Source: Phytoseiulus persimilis (taxonomy: Eukaryota > Arthropoda > Arachnida > Mesostigmata > Phytoseiidae). Taken from it: a stretch of DNA of 64,000 nt. The notes beneath the pieces are model-generated. The model saw nothing but the letters and a program-made list of their open reading frames with translations. It ran no database searches and was not told the origin of the DNA. Of this stretch, positions 34,237-45,004 are shown in pieces; within the stretch, counting starts at the first letter, position 1; every line of letters starts with the position of its first letter. The position numbers and the translations under genes were made by a program. The stretch spans positions 7,694,775 to 7,758,774 of the forward strand of contig CM075104.1 of the NCBI GenBank assembly GCA_037576195.1, given 5' to 3'.

Positions 34237-35737
34237 TCCCCCATCCGGCTCACTCCCGGAGTTCGCGCGCCGTCGCCTCTGCCGGTCGGCCTGAAGTGGG
34301 CCAGCACGACGAGGAGAAGTAATGTTATTATCTTGAGTGCTAAAGAGGAGCTTGCGGCTTATAATCCTGAGATAATTAAGGTTAAACCATCTCGTGCGCA
34401 CCTTCTTACGAACGCTCGACCTAGCGGCGAAGGTGGTCGGAAGGGCCCCAAGCGGCCAGTCGCAGGAGACGAACGAGGATAGGGGAAAGCGGCCGACCTA
34501 CACCAGTAGGCTTATGTAAATTCTGAAGATTTTCGTGCGATGGCTCCAGATAAGCTAAGACCTTCGAGCTCGTTGTCCGCCTGCCTGTCGTAGACGATTG
34601 CCCGGTTAGTGAACTGCTCCAGATGGCTGGAAGAAAGTAAGCTGCTATTCTCTTCGGGGAACCGTTCTCCAGCCGAGGCCGACCGTCGAACCCACCACCG
34701 TTCTGCTCGGACACCGGTCAGCCGAGAACCGGGCTTCTGCCCTGAAAGACCGGTCTCCATATTGTTATCACCTGGAAAGGAGGCCCAGGTCTCGAGGGAT
34801 TATGCCCGAGCACAGCGTTCTGCCGGCTGGACAACCGATCGGCAGGGTAAGCGACCAACCGAGCCCCCGAGTGGCAAACGGAGCTAGAGACCAATCGACG
34901 AAGCTCCGGCTCGAGGTGGGCCCCGAACACCCGACTGAGGAAGGCTTCATGTTCCCGATGATTCCGGCAGCCATTCGTTAGCTATAATGGGAACTCCTCG
35001 CCGCTTTGCTTCCGTTGGCAAGTCTGACAGCATCAATAACGATCTCCAACGTCAACGAACGATATCCACTAATTACAAGAGCTCTGAAACCGTAGGACGT
35101 GGAATCGCCCGGCCTGAATGTTGTGCTCCCGCCCGCCGAGAGATTCTCGAGAGAGCTCGCTGGAGGTCGGTCTGGGGCACCGAAACCCGGGATCAGCAAA
35201 TCAGGTTTGGGAATTTGCGAATTTGCAGCGTGTAACGTAATTTCCCGATTTATTCGCGGCTTCTCCGGGCGGCTTCCGCCAACGAATACAGCTTACCTGC
35301 GTCGAATGCTTTCCTGCGTGCTGTGCTCTACCTTCGGTAGTGTGCAGCATGCATACAGCCCACCCAGTCAGGTGTGCCATCGCCCGTTCGAGTACAATAC
35401 ACGAACATGGAGTACACACGATCCGCACCGTTCCATGCCGGTGTGTGGGCTCTACATGATGTGTACGTAACGTGCCCACAGGCAAAACGAGCCATGCAGG
35501 ATGACAATTGGTTGAGTAAACTATGAGAGACGAGGAGGAAGCTTTATAAAATATTCGACGGGGCGCCTCCGAGCTGCGAGTATATTTCGACGCCTCGGGC
35601 TTTTCGAGACGTGAACGACGACGAGCGCACGGACGCTCGGATAGATAGACGAGGGGCCTTACGGACGAGCGACATTTTACGATGGGTTCGCTACGTGGTG
35701 CGCCGGGAGAGGACAGCGCTCCATGGCTGCCCGATCG

Positions 35738-35758
35738 GCAAGCAAGCAAGCAAGCAAA
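35738..35758 (+). repeat. (GCAA)n microsatellite
   Basis: Five tandem copies of GCAA. Confidence 0.85.
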
Positions 35759-37060
35759 CGACCAACGAAGTCAGAGTGAGTGAGCGGCGCTCCAACAATT
35801 AGGAATAGCCGCGGGCCGTCGGCGACCGACGCCCACCAATTTAGTGCTCAATAAATGATCAATAGATTCTGTCCCCGAGGGCGAAAATTCTCCTTCTTGC
35901 CCTGCTCTTCCACGTCATCGGCGGCATCGTCGTCGTTGTTCTCCCCCTCCTCCTGCTCGGTCGGTCGTATAATTCGCCTCCTGGTGACCTCCTGCGGCGG
36001 CATCTGTGGGGCGGACAGGGGAGGAGTCGGGGCCGGAAGGAGGCGACCGGCACTAGAAACGAACGACATTTGAGAGAAACAAAGACAGTCTCCTAAGAAT
36101 CGCCCAAGAAACCCTCCGAGCCGACTGCGGGCGCTTGATTGGACCAACGGGGGTTCGGGCCCTCTCCCCCTCGATTCGTTCGAACGATCGGACCAGATTC
36201 TGACGAAGGGGCAGCGGTCGATGCCGGCTCATCTTTGGCGAAATCGGGCGTCGTTCGATGGAACCTAATTTCCAGCGGGCGGTCGCCGATCGCGCCGAAC
36301 AACCCGAGATAGTTAGCCCAGGTAAATAAGAGGAGGATAACGGCGGAAATCGGGCAAACACACTGTGGGTTGCCTAAATCGGATCCTCTGCCTGCTTTCA
36401 TTGAGAATCGACCGATTGCTCCCACGTTTGCTCGGCCATGCCGAACACGCACGGCCGGCGGGTCATCACGTCAAGACGGTTCCCAGTTCAAGGCCAGCAC
36501 GAAGGTGTTCAGGATGAACCCAATAGCGCGAAGTTGGAAGTGAGCTTGAATCGATAACGACCTGCTCCAGCTTCTCCTCTGATCCGGAAGGGAGCCCGTT
36601 TTTGAATCACTCGTCCCCGCGAAAAAATTGGTGTCAGCGGATGAAAGGAGTCGGATGATGCCGGGGCGAACCGAGGAAGTGGAAACGTCGAACCGGCGTA
36701 GGAATGCGGCTCCACGTGTCCGATGCTGAATCAGGAACATTTCATCTGCTGCGTTGGCGGGAGTGGTTCTCCTCGCTCATCCTTTTCTCCCCGCGACCGA
36801 CTCTTTCGCTTGCTCGTTCACTCTGGGCTGTTGGCGGGGCTCCTCCGCCGGGTCGCTCCGGTGGAAGGTAAAATATTGAAAAGTTTTTCGACGGCGGATA
36901 TAAATTGTTTTTCGGCCAGCTTGCCACTTCGGCGCAGTGCGTCAGCGGCTGCGGTGGTTGGCGTTACCCCGCCATTCTCTTTCGATTCTTTCCATTTCTC
37001 TTCGGCGATCGCTATCTGGCTATCTATCGCTCACTCTAATGCAATATTTAGCCGCGTTTG

Positions 37061-37068
37061 TATATAAA
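37061..37068 (+). promoter_or_regulatory. TATA-like TATATAAA
   Basis: A good TATA match in an AT-rich island that also holds ATGCAATATT at about 37039. No initiator or coding exon was recognised within 100 bases. Confidence 0.22.
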
Positions 37069-39387
37069 TTGCGCATCTCAGAATTCGGAGCGCAGAAGCG
37101 AGCTGCTCTTCCCCACCCGCGCCGGCCCGTTCACCCGTCAGCCGGTCTCCCTTTCACCGATGTTTCCCTTCTCCGCCTACCTCGGAGCTTCCTCTTGTGG
37201 ATTCTCTTCTACGTTTCCGCCTTTCTTCGCCCAAGTCGAAGCGAATGTCACACAACAGCTTCGCTCACTGCTGCTGAGGCGGGTTCGTTGTCATTTAAAT
37301 GCTTCGCGTTGAGACTTATTCTGTTCGGGCGATTCAGGGCACCAGGCCATTACCACTTTGCATTCACATCGATTCCTGGGTTCGTCGGAACTCGAGCTGA
37401 CTCGGGCATCGCAGTTGGGCCGGCGCAGAGTTTATTTTTTTCCTTTCCTGTTCCCGAATCGGGGTTGAGGGCAGAAGAGGAACGGAAAATATTTCTGCTC
37501 GAACTAGAGCGCCGATAGGACATCTGCTGCGGCAACTTCCTCCTATATGCCACCCGAGAGCTACCGAGCCAATCCTCAACCGAAAGTGCTGACTTCGAAT
37601 GAACGCTCGCAACTCTGCTCTCACCTCCCCCGTAGGATGAATTTAGAGCAACAAAGTATTGGGAGCAGAGCTCAAGTTTCAGATCGGAACCGCCGGCACA
37701 CCGAGAGCGTTCCTCGCCTGTGAGAGGATGGGTGGGGGAGGGGTGGTGGAAGGGGGTGGGGGTAAAGAAAGTTCGGCGCTCTTGGCAGTCACCCCCGTGC
37801 CAGAGTACGACAACAAGACAGCCAGCTCTTCACGCGGCTTCTGTTTGTCCGTCTTACACGGTATGGTAGGGCAGCACGACTTCCTCTCCGTGGGACGAAC
37901 GCAGCTGCGCCGCCCTGAGCGGAGAATTTTTTCTCGCGAACTCTTGCTCATATATTCCTGTATTTCATCCGAACTCGTGAGGGCCTCTGCGCACTGCAGC
38001 CGAGAGACGAGGCAAGCGGCTTAAAAGTGGCTGGGAAACGAAAAGCCGAGCTCTGGCATCCGCTGTTGTTTACAGAATGCTGTAGAACTTCGGGTGTAGC
38101 GGAGACAAGGCATTGGGGAGTGGATCAAGAGGAGGAGGAATTGTAGCGCCGAGCATCGAGGCGGGAAGCGGAAAAGTGGGCTTAGGCCGTAGCCCAAGCT
38201 GAAAGCGGGGCGATGTTCAGTCGGGGGTTCGGGCTCGGGCGCGAGGGGGTGCGAGCGCTAACAGGTAATAAATTGCGTCGTTGTTCTCTCGTTGTCATAG
38301 GCTTCTTCTCGACGCTGAAATTGCCACTGTACCGCCGGCGGCACGACTCCCTGAGGGACTTCAATGAGATATGGGCCCCGTGTTCGTGGGACTGATTGCA
38401 GGCCCTCAGTGCCGCTGTCGGGACGACGTTCGCTCGGTCCGTCTATCTGTCGACTTTCTCCCGTTTCGTGCTCCCCATGTCAGCCTTCAAGTTTTCCCAG
38501 TCGCGATTCTCCTGGAAGCTACAACGAGTGGCCTTCCTGTATCCGAGGCTCGGGAACATTCCCGGCAGCTGTAGCTTCCTCGAAGTTTCTCAGGAGGCAA
38601 CCAGCGCGGAAAGCTCCACAAACGCGGCAAGCTTCACCAGCCTGGTGTTAATGGCGAAATCAGGTTGTCGCAGCCAGCGTAGACGAGCGGGGTGCCTTCC
38701 AGGACGATCTCTCGAATCTCCGCGGCTTCCAGCAGCCGGATCCCGTTGTTTTTACTCAGACCGCCGAATGGGAACGAACACACGAGTGAAACGCCGCAGC
38801 TCGATCAAGTCGGATTTTCGCAGAAAAATTTCGTTCCCTCGTCCGCTCCCGTTCTGAGTACTGGAAACCACCTCAGAAGAGCTGCGGATGCTCCAGAGCC
38901 TCAAGAGAACGATTTGGGAGCGCATCTGGACTCCAGAATAGTTTTCGTGATAACTCGAGCCCCAGCAAGACCCCACCCCATCCTCGAAGAGAGGCTCGTC
39001 AGCGACCCCATTGAATAAAACTCGAAGGCAAACTAGGGCAGCGAGAAGTTCCGAGGCTGTCCGCATCTTCCCGTTGAATTGAGGTCTGAGTGCGTCTCTT
39101 TTGCTGCGGGAGCTCCCGCTGAGAGGAGGAGGACAACTTGCTGGAAAACGAGTCAGACATTCGCGAATTGAGATGCGAGATTTTGTATGCATCGAGCGAG
39201 AAGCGCAGACGATGTATCATGCGGCCCCGGAAAACGAGGAAAGCGGCGCCTCGCGACCCTCCCGCGCCCTCGAACGAACGATATTCTGATCGCGATCCGG
39301 CGGTGGTCTAACGAACATCGTGATGATCGGGCTTAGGGCGCGTCGCTGTCCCTCCCAAGCCCTGAGCAGCTGATGGAATACCGGGGC

Positions 39388-39446
39388 TGATTAAATTTTA
39401 ATGTGTATTTAGCACAGCCAATGCATCTATTAATAATCATTCTCTG
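39388..39446. promoter_or_regulatory. AT-rich island with homeodomain-type cores
   Basis: About 60 bases of mostly A/T sequence in a GC-rich region, with ATTAAATTTTAAT and TATTAATAATCAT, several TAAT cores and an ATGCAT. Such islands are often intronic enhancers; this is inference only. Confidence 0.25.
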
Positions 39447-40430
39447 CTTCACTCCCGGAACCGTCTGGCTTTTCTCATCGCACACCTAAGCCGTCCGACG
39501 GCCTCCTATTATTCTCGTATTCGATTCTAATACCGACCATCGCCCGCCAAAGTACCCGCCGGGGGATGTGCGAACGACGGGCAGATCCATTTTGACGGGA
39601 ATGAAAAATGAAGAGTTGAGCTCTTCCTGAAGAGCAGCTTACCTGGAATTACGTCAAGGTCACGATGCTGCTCCCAACGAAGGAGGGTCCCGATGCTCCC
39701 AGCGCCTTAATCAGGAAAACATCCGCGGCGAAATCAACTGGGACAACGGATCGCGAGTTTCCAAGCAGGCGCAGCGAACGAGCGTCCCTGATCGCGCGAC
39801 CGTGACGAATTCCCTCGCTCACGAGACGCTGGGTCCCGAAGCTTGGTATCAGAGGTGCCAGTGGCCGAATCTCGATTCGCGCGCAAAGCGAAGGCTCAGC
39901 CGGAAAACCGTCGCCGGCTTCCTAAGGCTCTTTCCGTCCGTTCGGTAACGACGCCTTGCTCAGTCGCTATCTGCGGCGCTGTTTCCCTGCCCAGCAGCTT
40001 GACCGGCTGCGAACGCTGTATTATCGCGTTCACGTAAAATCATTATTTGCTATGCATACATTACGAGCGTGTCAGGCTCAAGCAAGCTGTTGGAACGAAC
40101 AGAGCAAACGAGGTAAGGCAGCGGGCAAGCCAGCTGCTCGCTCACGCACCTGCGAGAAGCAGGAAGAGAAATAACGGTTCCGCACTTGGAACATACATAC
40201 GTTACGCGGCGCCAGCAGTTCCAGCGACACCAGTGGAGCCCGACGGAAAAAATATCGTCGTGCATAATAAACTCGCCTAAGGGAATCGACACATCGGGCT
40301 CCAAGTGGAAAGTGACATTTTTCCTTCTCCGGAAACGAAGGCGCGCGCTTGCAGAAGTTGCTCTAATGAGTTCACTTTCCGTGGGTCGATTTTCCCACGG
40401 CGCGATCTCTGCACACGCAGTCTGATCGGG

Positions 40431-40663
40431 CTAAACGATGTGCTCTCCCTGAGACGCTCGAGTGGCGGACAACCTGGGAGTCCATTTGAAGAGAATCGTT
40501 GTTCGAAAATCGAACGCTCCTCGGTGGATCCGCAACTTCCCTCTACTTGAACTCTCTCGTCCGAGTTGGGTTGCAAGAAAGATAACCATCACGGTCATCG
40601 CGATTCCGTTGGCCATCGTCAGAAAAAAAATCACAAGTGAAAATCGTATATCAGAGTGCTGAA
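40431..40663 (-). CDS. Possible exon with one membrane segment, minus strand
   Basis: On the minus strand a good acceptor (TATCACCGTGTTTCAG, ending 40664) opens a frame of 77 codons to TAG at 40431. The start is strongly hydrophobic (FSLVIFFLTMANGIAMTVMV, then IFLATQLG), long enough for a transmembrane helix, followed by a basic tail that begins GRESSSRGKLRIHRG and ends ASQGEHIV. Codon bias is moderate (G1 25%, T1 19%, G2 21%). It would be a single-pass membrane C-terminus if real. It lies on the same strand as, and downstream of, the gene ending at 41774. No family recognised. Confidence 0.25.
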
Positions 40664-41360
40664 ACACGGTGATACATCTCGGAGCCATCCATCGTGCTGG
40701 CTGGTTTCCGAGTTGACCCTTTGACCCGAAATGTGCTGGTCTGACTGAACAGCAGAGGGGTACGCAAGAGGAGAAAAAGGATTCCGAACGGTGGATCAGC
40801 GAGGGCGTGTGCTGTAAGAGGTGGGTGTCTGGGTTTTTTCGTCCGTTGGACCCTCGGTAGATCTCGGCGGATGGGCGCGTGCGTGGGTGGGTATCTATGT
40901 ATGACAAAGAGAGATATTCAGCAGCCGGAGCCCAAATGGAGCTTCATCCATCAGCTATTTAAACTTGCTGCTGCTTAAATTCGTTTCCCGCGGCGGCTGC
41001 TGCGACAGCGACCGGGCGAGCCATCGGCAACGACGGCGACCTGCTCGGGGCTGCCTTCTATGGGAAAGAAGAGCCGCGGCGCCAACTTGAAGGATCACCT
41101 CTTCTCATGTTAACGAGAGGACGCATTAGAAATAGAAAGAAGCGCTGTTCGAGGCCTGCCGCTTGGCCGGCACTTCGACATTGCACTCTTCGGGAACTTG
41201 AGAGCACAAGCCTAGCCGGGAGGAAGAATGCACGAACCGTCTCGAGGATGGGCGCGCGCGTTGGGAGGATCATGATTCACATAGATTGGCTGATCTCGTT
41301 CGCTACCGCAACTCGATCGGCACTGAACGCTCGGTTGCTACCCTCGAATCCCTCGCACTT

Positions 41361-41396
41361 CTAAGTCTTCCCTTATCTATCTCGTTGCAGGTGAGT
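41361..41396 (+). promoter_or_regulatory. Recursive splice site (ratchet point) 2
   Basis: The sequence runs CTAAG (branch-like, 41361), a pyrimidine tract of TCTTCCCTTATCTATCTCG, TTGCAG ending at 41390, then at once GTGAGT at 41391-41396. It has the same zero-length-exon structure and strand as the site at 10.04 kb, about 31 kb further on. It sits about 380 bases beyond the end of the minus-strand gene, which is compatible with that gene being nested in a plus-strand intron. Confidence 0.55.
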
Positions 41397-41773
41397 TACA
41401 GAGGAGAGTCTTCGGATTGCATGAACAACTCCACCACCTGACGAATGCTTCAACTTCCTCAAAGTCCTGAGCTCTGATCCTACGATGTACGCGTGGCCCG
41501 GCAGTCGGCTGCCACAACTTCACCTCAGGCGGACACTCCACCCAAACAGGAGTTTTCTGTGAGCTCGCGCAGCAAGTCGAAGAAGTTGCTTGTCATTAAA
41601 GAGTTTCGCCTGGCCGCGCTCGAATGTTCAGAGGCCCGGATTCAGTTCGGAGTTTCAAGCCCCAGACGCCATGTCCAACTCCTTTCAGAGGAGGAACGCC
41701 CTTCGAGCGCATCCACGATCCCTTCACTCGCTTGCTACCTCTCCTCAAGGTGTCTCTTCTATTACGCTCGTTC

Positions 41774-42027
41774 TCAGATGGCGTCGTTCTCGAGCCGAAC
41801 CAAATTGACGCTCCGTATGTGAGGCTTTGGAGCCGAGTCGTGTCCCAGCGAACCCGCCGGATCGAAATTGGTCAGGCCGAAGAACAGGCTTGGCTGCGTC
41901 GAGGCGCTGGGAGAGCGCACCGCGCTGGATCCTCCTTGAAGCTTAGGTTCCTCCTTCATTTGAGGACCTATTGCATACAAACACCACGGTTCCTTCTGCC
42001 CGCATCCTGCAGGACTCACGGGCGCTC
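41774..42027 (-). CDS. Terminal coding exon of a minus-strand gene
   Basis: On the minus strand a near-ideal acceptor, TTTATTTCCTTCTTGTGACT then GAACAG (ending 42028), opens a frame of 84 codons to TGA at 41774, phase 1 at entry. The peptide reads APVSPAGCGQKEPWCLYAIG, then MKEEPKLQGGSSAVRSPSAS, SLFFGLTNFDPAGSLGHDS and ends SVNLVRLENDAI. About 33% of codons start with G and 17% with T, and third positions favour C and G. The antisense frame in register is also open but less protein-like and has no splice signals. It looks like a Ser/Pro-rich regulatory tail; no family recognised. The start exon at 42726-42908 ends in phase 0, so at least one exon between them is missing from this model. Confidence 0.45.
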
Positions 42028-42261
42028 CTGTTCAGTCACAAGAAGGAAATAAACTGTTCCGGAGAGCAGCAGGGGGTTAGGCCGCGATGTAAGCCGTGCC
42101 TCGCACAGCACTGAGTAGCACGGGCTGGTCAAGCAAGCGAGGTGTCCGCATACCTCGGGAGCGCAACGCAAGCGAGAGCGCGCCGACGCTCAAAGGAACA
42201 CCGAGAGCGGAAACTGTTTTTTCCGCTGTCCTCCGTGAGCGTGGCTCTATTATATCAAAAT

Positions 42262-42273
42262 GAGGAAGGCTTT
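42262..42273 (+). repeat. Left target-site duplication of the SINE
   Basis: GAGGAAGGCTTT, identical to 42547-42558. It abuts the element start. Confidence 0.75.
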
Positions 42274-42546
42274 AGGTCGGCTCGTTGGCCGTGTGGCATA
42301 AACCAACGCCTTGGGTGCCACGCTAAGCTAGCAATCGCGGGTTCGATCCCCGGCCGGGACAACAAAATTTCTTAAGTGGTAAAAAAAAGATTTAATTTAC
42401 ATCAGAATTAAATCTGAACCATCTTAAGACCCAAGCCCACCGCCCGCAATGGGATTTGCGAGGCGATAGGGAGTGTCACTGAAGCAATACCGAAAGGTGA
42501 TTCCGGGACACTCCTGAGGGCTGGCTGAGAGGTTCAGCCGAAAACA
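42274..42546 (+). mobile_element. Complete tRNA-derived SINE, 273 bp
   Basis: Head: about 86 bases (42276-42361) shaped like a class II tRNA. It has an A box TGGCCGTGTGG (42287-42296 region) and a B box GGTTCGATCCC at 42340-42350. A D-arm stem GTTGG/CCAAC (42284-42288 with 42303-42307), an anticodon-like stem CTTGG/CTAAG and a T arm are visible; only the outer three acceptor pairs remain. Body: three hairpins (42371-42428, 42470-42514, 42523-42539). Tail: GAAAACA. It is flanked by a perfect 12-bp duplication, GAGGAAGGCTTT, so this is a full-length insertion made by a LINE-type machinery (known for SINEs). It has no poly-A tail. It lies antisense in the first intron of the minus-strand gene. 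No second copy seen in this window. Family not recognised. Confidence 0.75.
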
Positions 42547-42558
42547 GAGGAAGGCTTT
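42547..42558 (+). repeat. Right target-site duplication of the SINE
   Basis: GAGGAAGGCTTT, identical to 42262-42273. Confidence 0.75.
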
Positions 42559-42725
42559 GTTCGGACAGGGATGTTACCACGACCTGTCTCGGCTGTTAGA
42601 TTCAGCGCGCCTCTCCTCCGGCTTCGTCGGGGGCAAGTGGTTGTTAGGGAACCAAACAGAGGATTCGGAGTCGTGATTCTGGTCTCCTGTTTCTTCGTTT
42701 ACCGTCGAAGCGTTATTGAACATAC

Positions 42726-42908
42726 CTCACTGTCGTCAAAACGATTTCTCTTTTTGCCCTCCGGTGTTTCCCCTCTGATTGGTTCTGTGTCGAGCCGTTG
42801 CACGCCGGGCAAGCGTAACCGCTTCCGCTCGAACGCCATCTCCAACGGTAACCCTCCCAAAGCCCCGGCGTCCTTGTCCTCTTCATCCTCCGAGTTACTT
42901 GTTCCCAT
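42726..42908 (-). CDS. First coding exon of a minus-strand gene
   Basis: ATG at 42908-42906, with an in-frame TAA just before it, opens 61 codons ending in phase 0 at an excellent donor, GTGAG|GTATGT. The peptide starts MGTSNSEDEEDKDAGALGG, continues LEMAFERKRLRLPGVQRLD and ends EGKKRNRFDDSE: an acidic start followed by two basic clusters, typical of a nuclear protein N-terminus (inference). About 43% of codons start with G and 13% with T. A perfect CRE, TGACGTCA, lies 9-16 bases upstream of the ATG. The intron that follows holds the SINE. Last exon: 41774-42027. A possible middle exon at 42154-42225 has a good donor (CCCGAG|GTATGC) but does not fit the phase. Family unknown. Confidence 0.48.
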
Positions 42909-42916
42909 TTACGTGA

Positions 42917-42924
42917 TGACGTCA
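42917..42924. promoter_or_regulatory. CRE palindrome TGACGTCA
   Basis: A perfect cAMP-response/ATF site directly upstream of the minus-strand start codon. Other perfect copies at 19490 and 50437 lie inside candidate exons. Confidence 0.4.
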
Positions 42925-43203
42925 CGAAAGAGGGGACAGGGTTCTTGAAAAGGGTTGGGATAAGAAGAAAAGACGACGTCAACGATAAGAAGCAGCGACT
43001 GCGGTCGCGGTGATGGCCGACGATGGGTGGAAAGTGCAGCGGGGGAATGACGGCGGTGGCGTCGGGAGCAACGACAGGAGGTGCTTCTAAATCAAGAGTG
43101 GAAAAAGAGAGCGGGCAGGACGGAGGGGGTGCGAGTGGTCGGGTGAGTGAGTGGACAATTTCTTGATCGAGATTACGGCCACAAAGGAAATCCTTTGAGT
43201 GTA

Positions 43204-43213
43204 ATTGGCCAAT
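43204..43213. promoter_or_regulatory. Back-to-back CCAAT boxes, ATTGGCCAAT
   Basis: Two CCAAT boxes (NF-Y type) facing away from each other, about 95 bases upstream of the TCAGTC initiator at 43302 and about 300 upstream of the opposite ATG. This is a common arrangement in divergent promoters. Confidence 0.4.
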
Positions 43214-43301
43214 CAGCGGAGCGAACCGCCGCGATTTGGCTGCCAGAGGAGAAGGAGCCACGGCGAGCACCAGCAACGGACTGGTCGCTTAGATCTTTCG
43301 T

Positions 43302-43391
43302 TCAGTCGTCCAGCCGTCGTTTCGTCCGCCTCCCCAGCCGTTGGTTCCCGGGTAGAGTCGCCCGCGCAAAAAGGGAAACCAGCGGCACGGG
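43302..43391 (+). other. Initiator and candidate noncoding first exon
   Basis: TTCAGTCG at 43301-43308 matches the arthropod initiator, predicting a start at A43304. The transcript would run 88 bases to a good donor, GGG|GTAAGC (GT at 43392-43393). There is no ATG in this stretch, so it would be a 5' untranslated exon. With the CCAAT pair upstream and the opposite gene starting at 42908, the interval 42909-43303 looks like a bidirectional promoter. The next exon of the plus-strand gene is not identified; the frame at 45.86 kb is a candidate. Confidence 0.33.
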
Positions 43392-44989
43392 GTAAGCCTG
43401 GCGAGCCTACAACGGTTTGCTTCGTTGGAGAAAGTCCAGCCGCCGCCGGCCAGCGCTCGAGAACAAGGACTCCGAAGTTCCTCTTTTCGTCTTCTTTCGT
43501 CCACGACGACAATCGATTACGTTGAAGACCTTTGTGAGGTGGCTAAGGGCCTGCAGTGTCCGATAAGACGTTGTGTTTACTTTCCTTGTTCCTCTTTCTC
43601 CTCTTTCCCCTTTCAAGCTTTTCCAGGAGCTTAACCGAACACGGCTCGTGGCCCGGCGGCCGATCTGTAATATACCGGGCCAGGTCTCTCGGCCGGTCCG
43701 GCGGCCTTTGAGCGTGGGCTGTAACTCCGCTCGCAGTCTCGGGTGAGGGTCGTTCGACGTCAGCGTTTGAAACCCTCTGTCGTCAACGATTTCCGACGCG
43801 CATTGTTGGAGAGGGGGATGTTCATCCGTGACGATATCGCGGCGTCTGGAATTGTTCGCACGGTCCGCTGAGTTCCCGCCCGTCCTGTATCCAAACTCAA
43901 AAACAGATTGACTGATTGACTGGATTTGAATGTTTGTTTTCGGATGATTGGACGCGATCGTCGACCGTTCGCTTGCCTCATTGTTCACATTGTCGGAAAT
44001 TTTCAGTTTCCATCCACTGAAGCGGCGAAACCCGAGGATTCTGGAGAGAGGGAGAGCTGGAGGAGGGGTTGGTGACGGCGCATACGACTGCGAGCCATTT
44101 GCATGAACGAGAAAGTTCTCCGAGCCAGTTCATTGTAGTTACGGAATAACGTTGCATCGTTAGACGCGAGCGGGAGAATGCATTCGGAGCTCGTTTGTCA
44201 TCATTTGCGAAACTAGCTGAACTCCAATTATCCGAGCTTCCTTTTTTCTTCCGCACTCCTCGTCTCCTGCCGGCTCAACTCTTTGCGGCTCGTGCCGCCC
44301 GTCCTCTACTCCGGAGGGGGCGCGATGGAAGCGCGCACGGAGCCGGATCACTCCAGTTCCTCACATCTCCTTTGAGTTGTCACCTCGATCATGTGTCGGG
44401 AACAATTGCTCTGCCGCACAGATGTCACGTTCGCTCTCTGTCTCCGAACACAGGAGTGCAACAAAGTGCGATCGTAGCAGGCCGAGCCCGCTGCGCTCAT
44501 GTCCTACATGCGCGAGGCGAGTCTTTCATGAAATTGGCTGTCTGGCCCTCCTTTCCTTCGGCTGAGGTGGAATTGAATCTGTTTTCTCCGCTGTCAAAAC
44601 ATATTGACTCCCAACTCGGGGCCAGCTCGACCGGTTCGCATGTGGAACATATTTCTCCTCCAGACTCCTCGAGGGCCTCGCGTGTGGCACGCCAGCCGAA
44701 GAGTTTGTTTCGCCGCTCGCCGGACCCCTCGCTTGTTGGCTGCTCGGGGTTCGCTGCAGTCCGTCGGTGAACGAGTTATAGGAGACGTTAATACTCCTTC
44801 ATACTCCCACGCGGCCTCTACTTTTCTCTCCTGGGCCTAAACGCTCTTTCTACTCCTCTATCTGGAACCGATGCGAATGAACGAACGTGGCACCGACGCA
44901 ATCCTCTATAGAAGCATTCAACGTGTCACAGAGATTACACAGTTGCCGAGTGGATCACGTATATCATAGCCCAGCGAACAAAGGAAATT

Positions 44990-45004
44990 GACACACACAC
45001 ACAT
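44990..45004 (+). repeat. (AC)n microsatellite
   Basis: About seven AC units. Confidence 0.8.

Larger units (their letters stand above)
28610..40430. other. Long noncoding stretch
   Basis: Nearly 12 kb without a convincing gene. Frames reach about 190 codons but show high G at codon position 2 and Arg/Ser/Pro-rich products. It contains GAAC and GCAA tetranucleotide repeats, a C12 tract, a TATATAAA at 37061 and AT-rich islands near 34310-34390, 37015-37080 and 39390-39445 that stand out from the GC-rich background. Confidence 0.4.

Noticed and set aside
42154-42225. Middle exon of the 41.8-42.9 kb minus-strand gene.
   Set aside because: Good donor CCCGAG|GTATGC, but the frame that fits the last exon does not fit the phase of the first exon, and the acceptor is poor.
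42513-42546. Hammerhead ribozyme at the 3' end of the SINE (CTGAG...GCCGAAAAC).
   Set aside because: The conserved CUGANGA core is not met: five bases replace the NGA before the stem, and no cleavage triplet is positioned. Only the GAAA and the hairpin agree.
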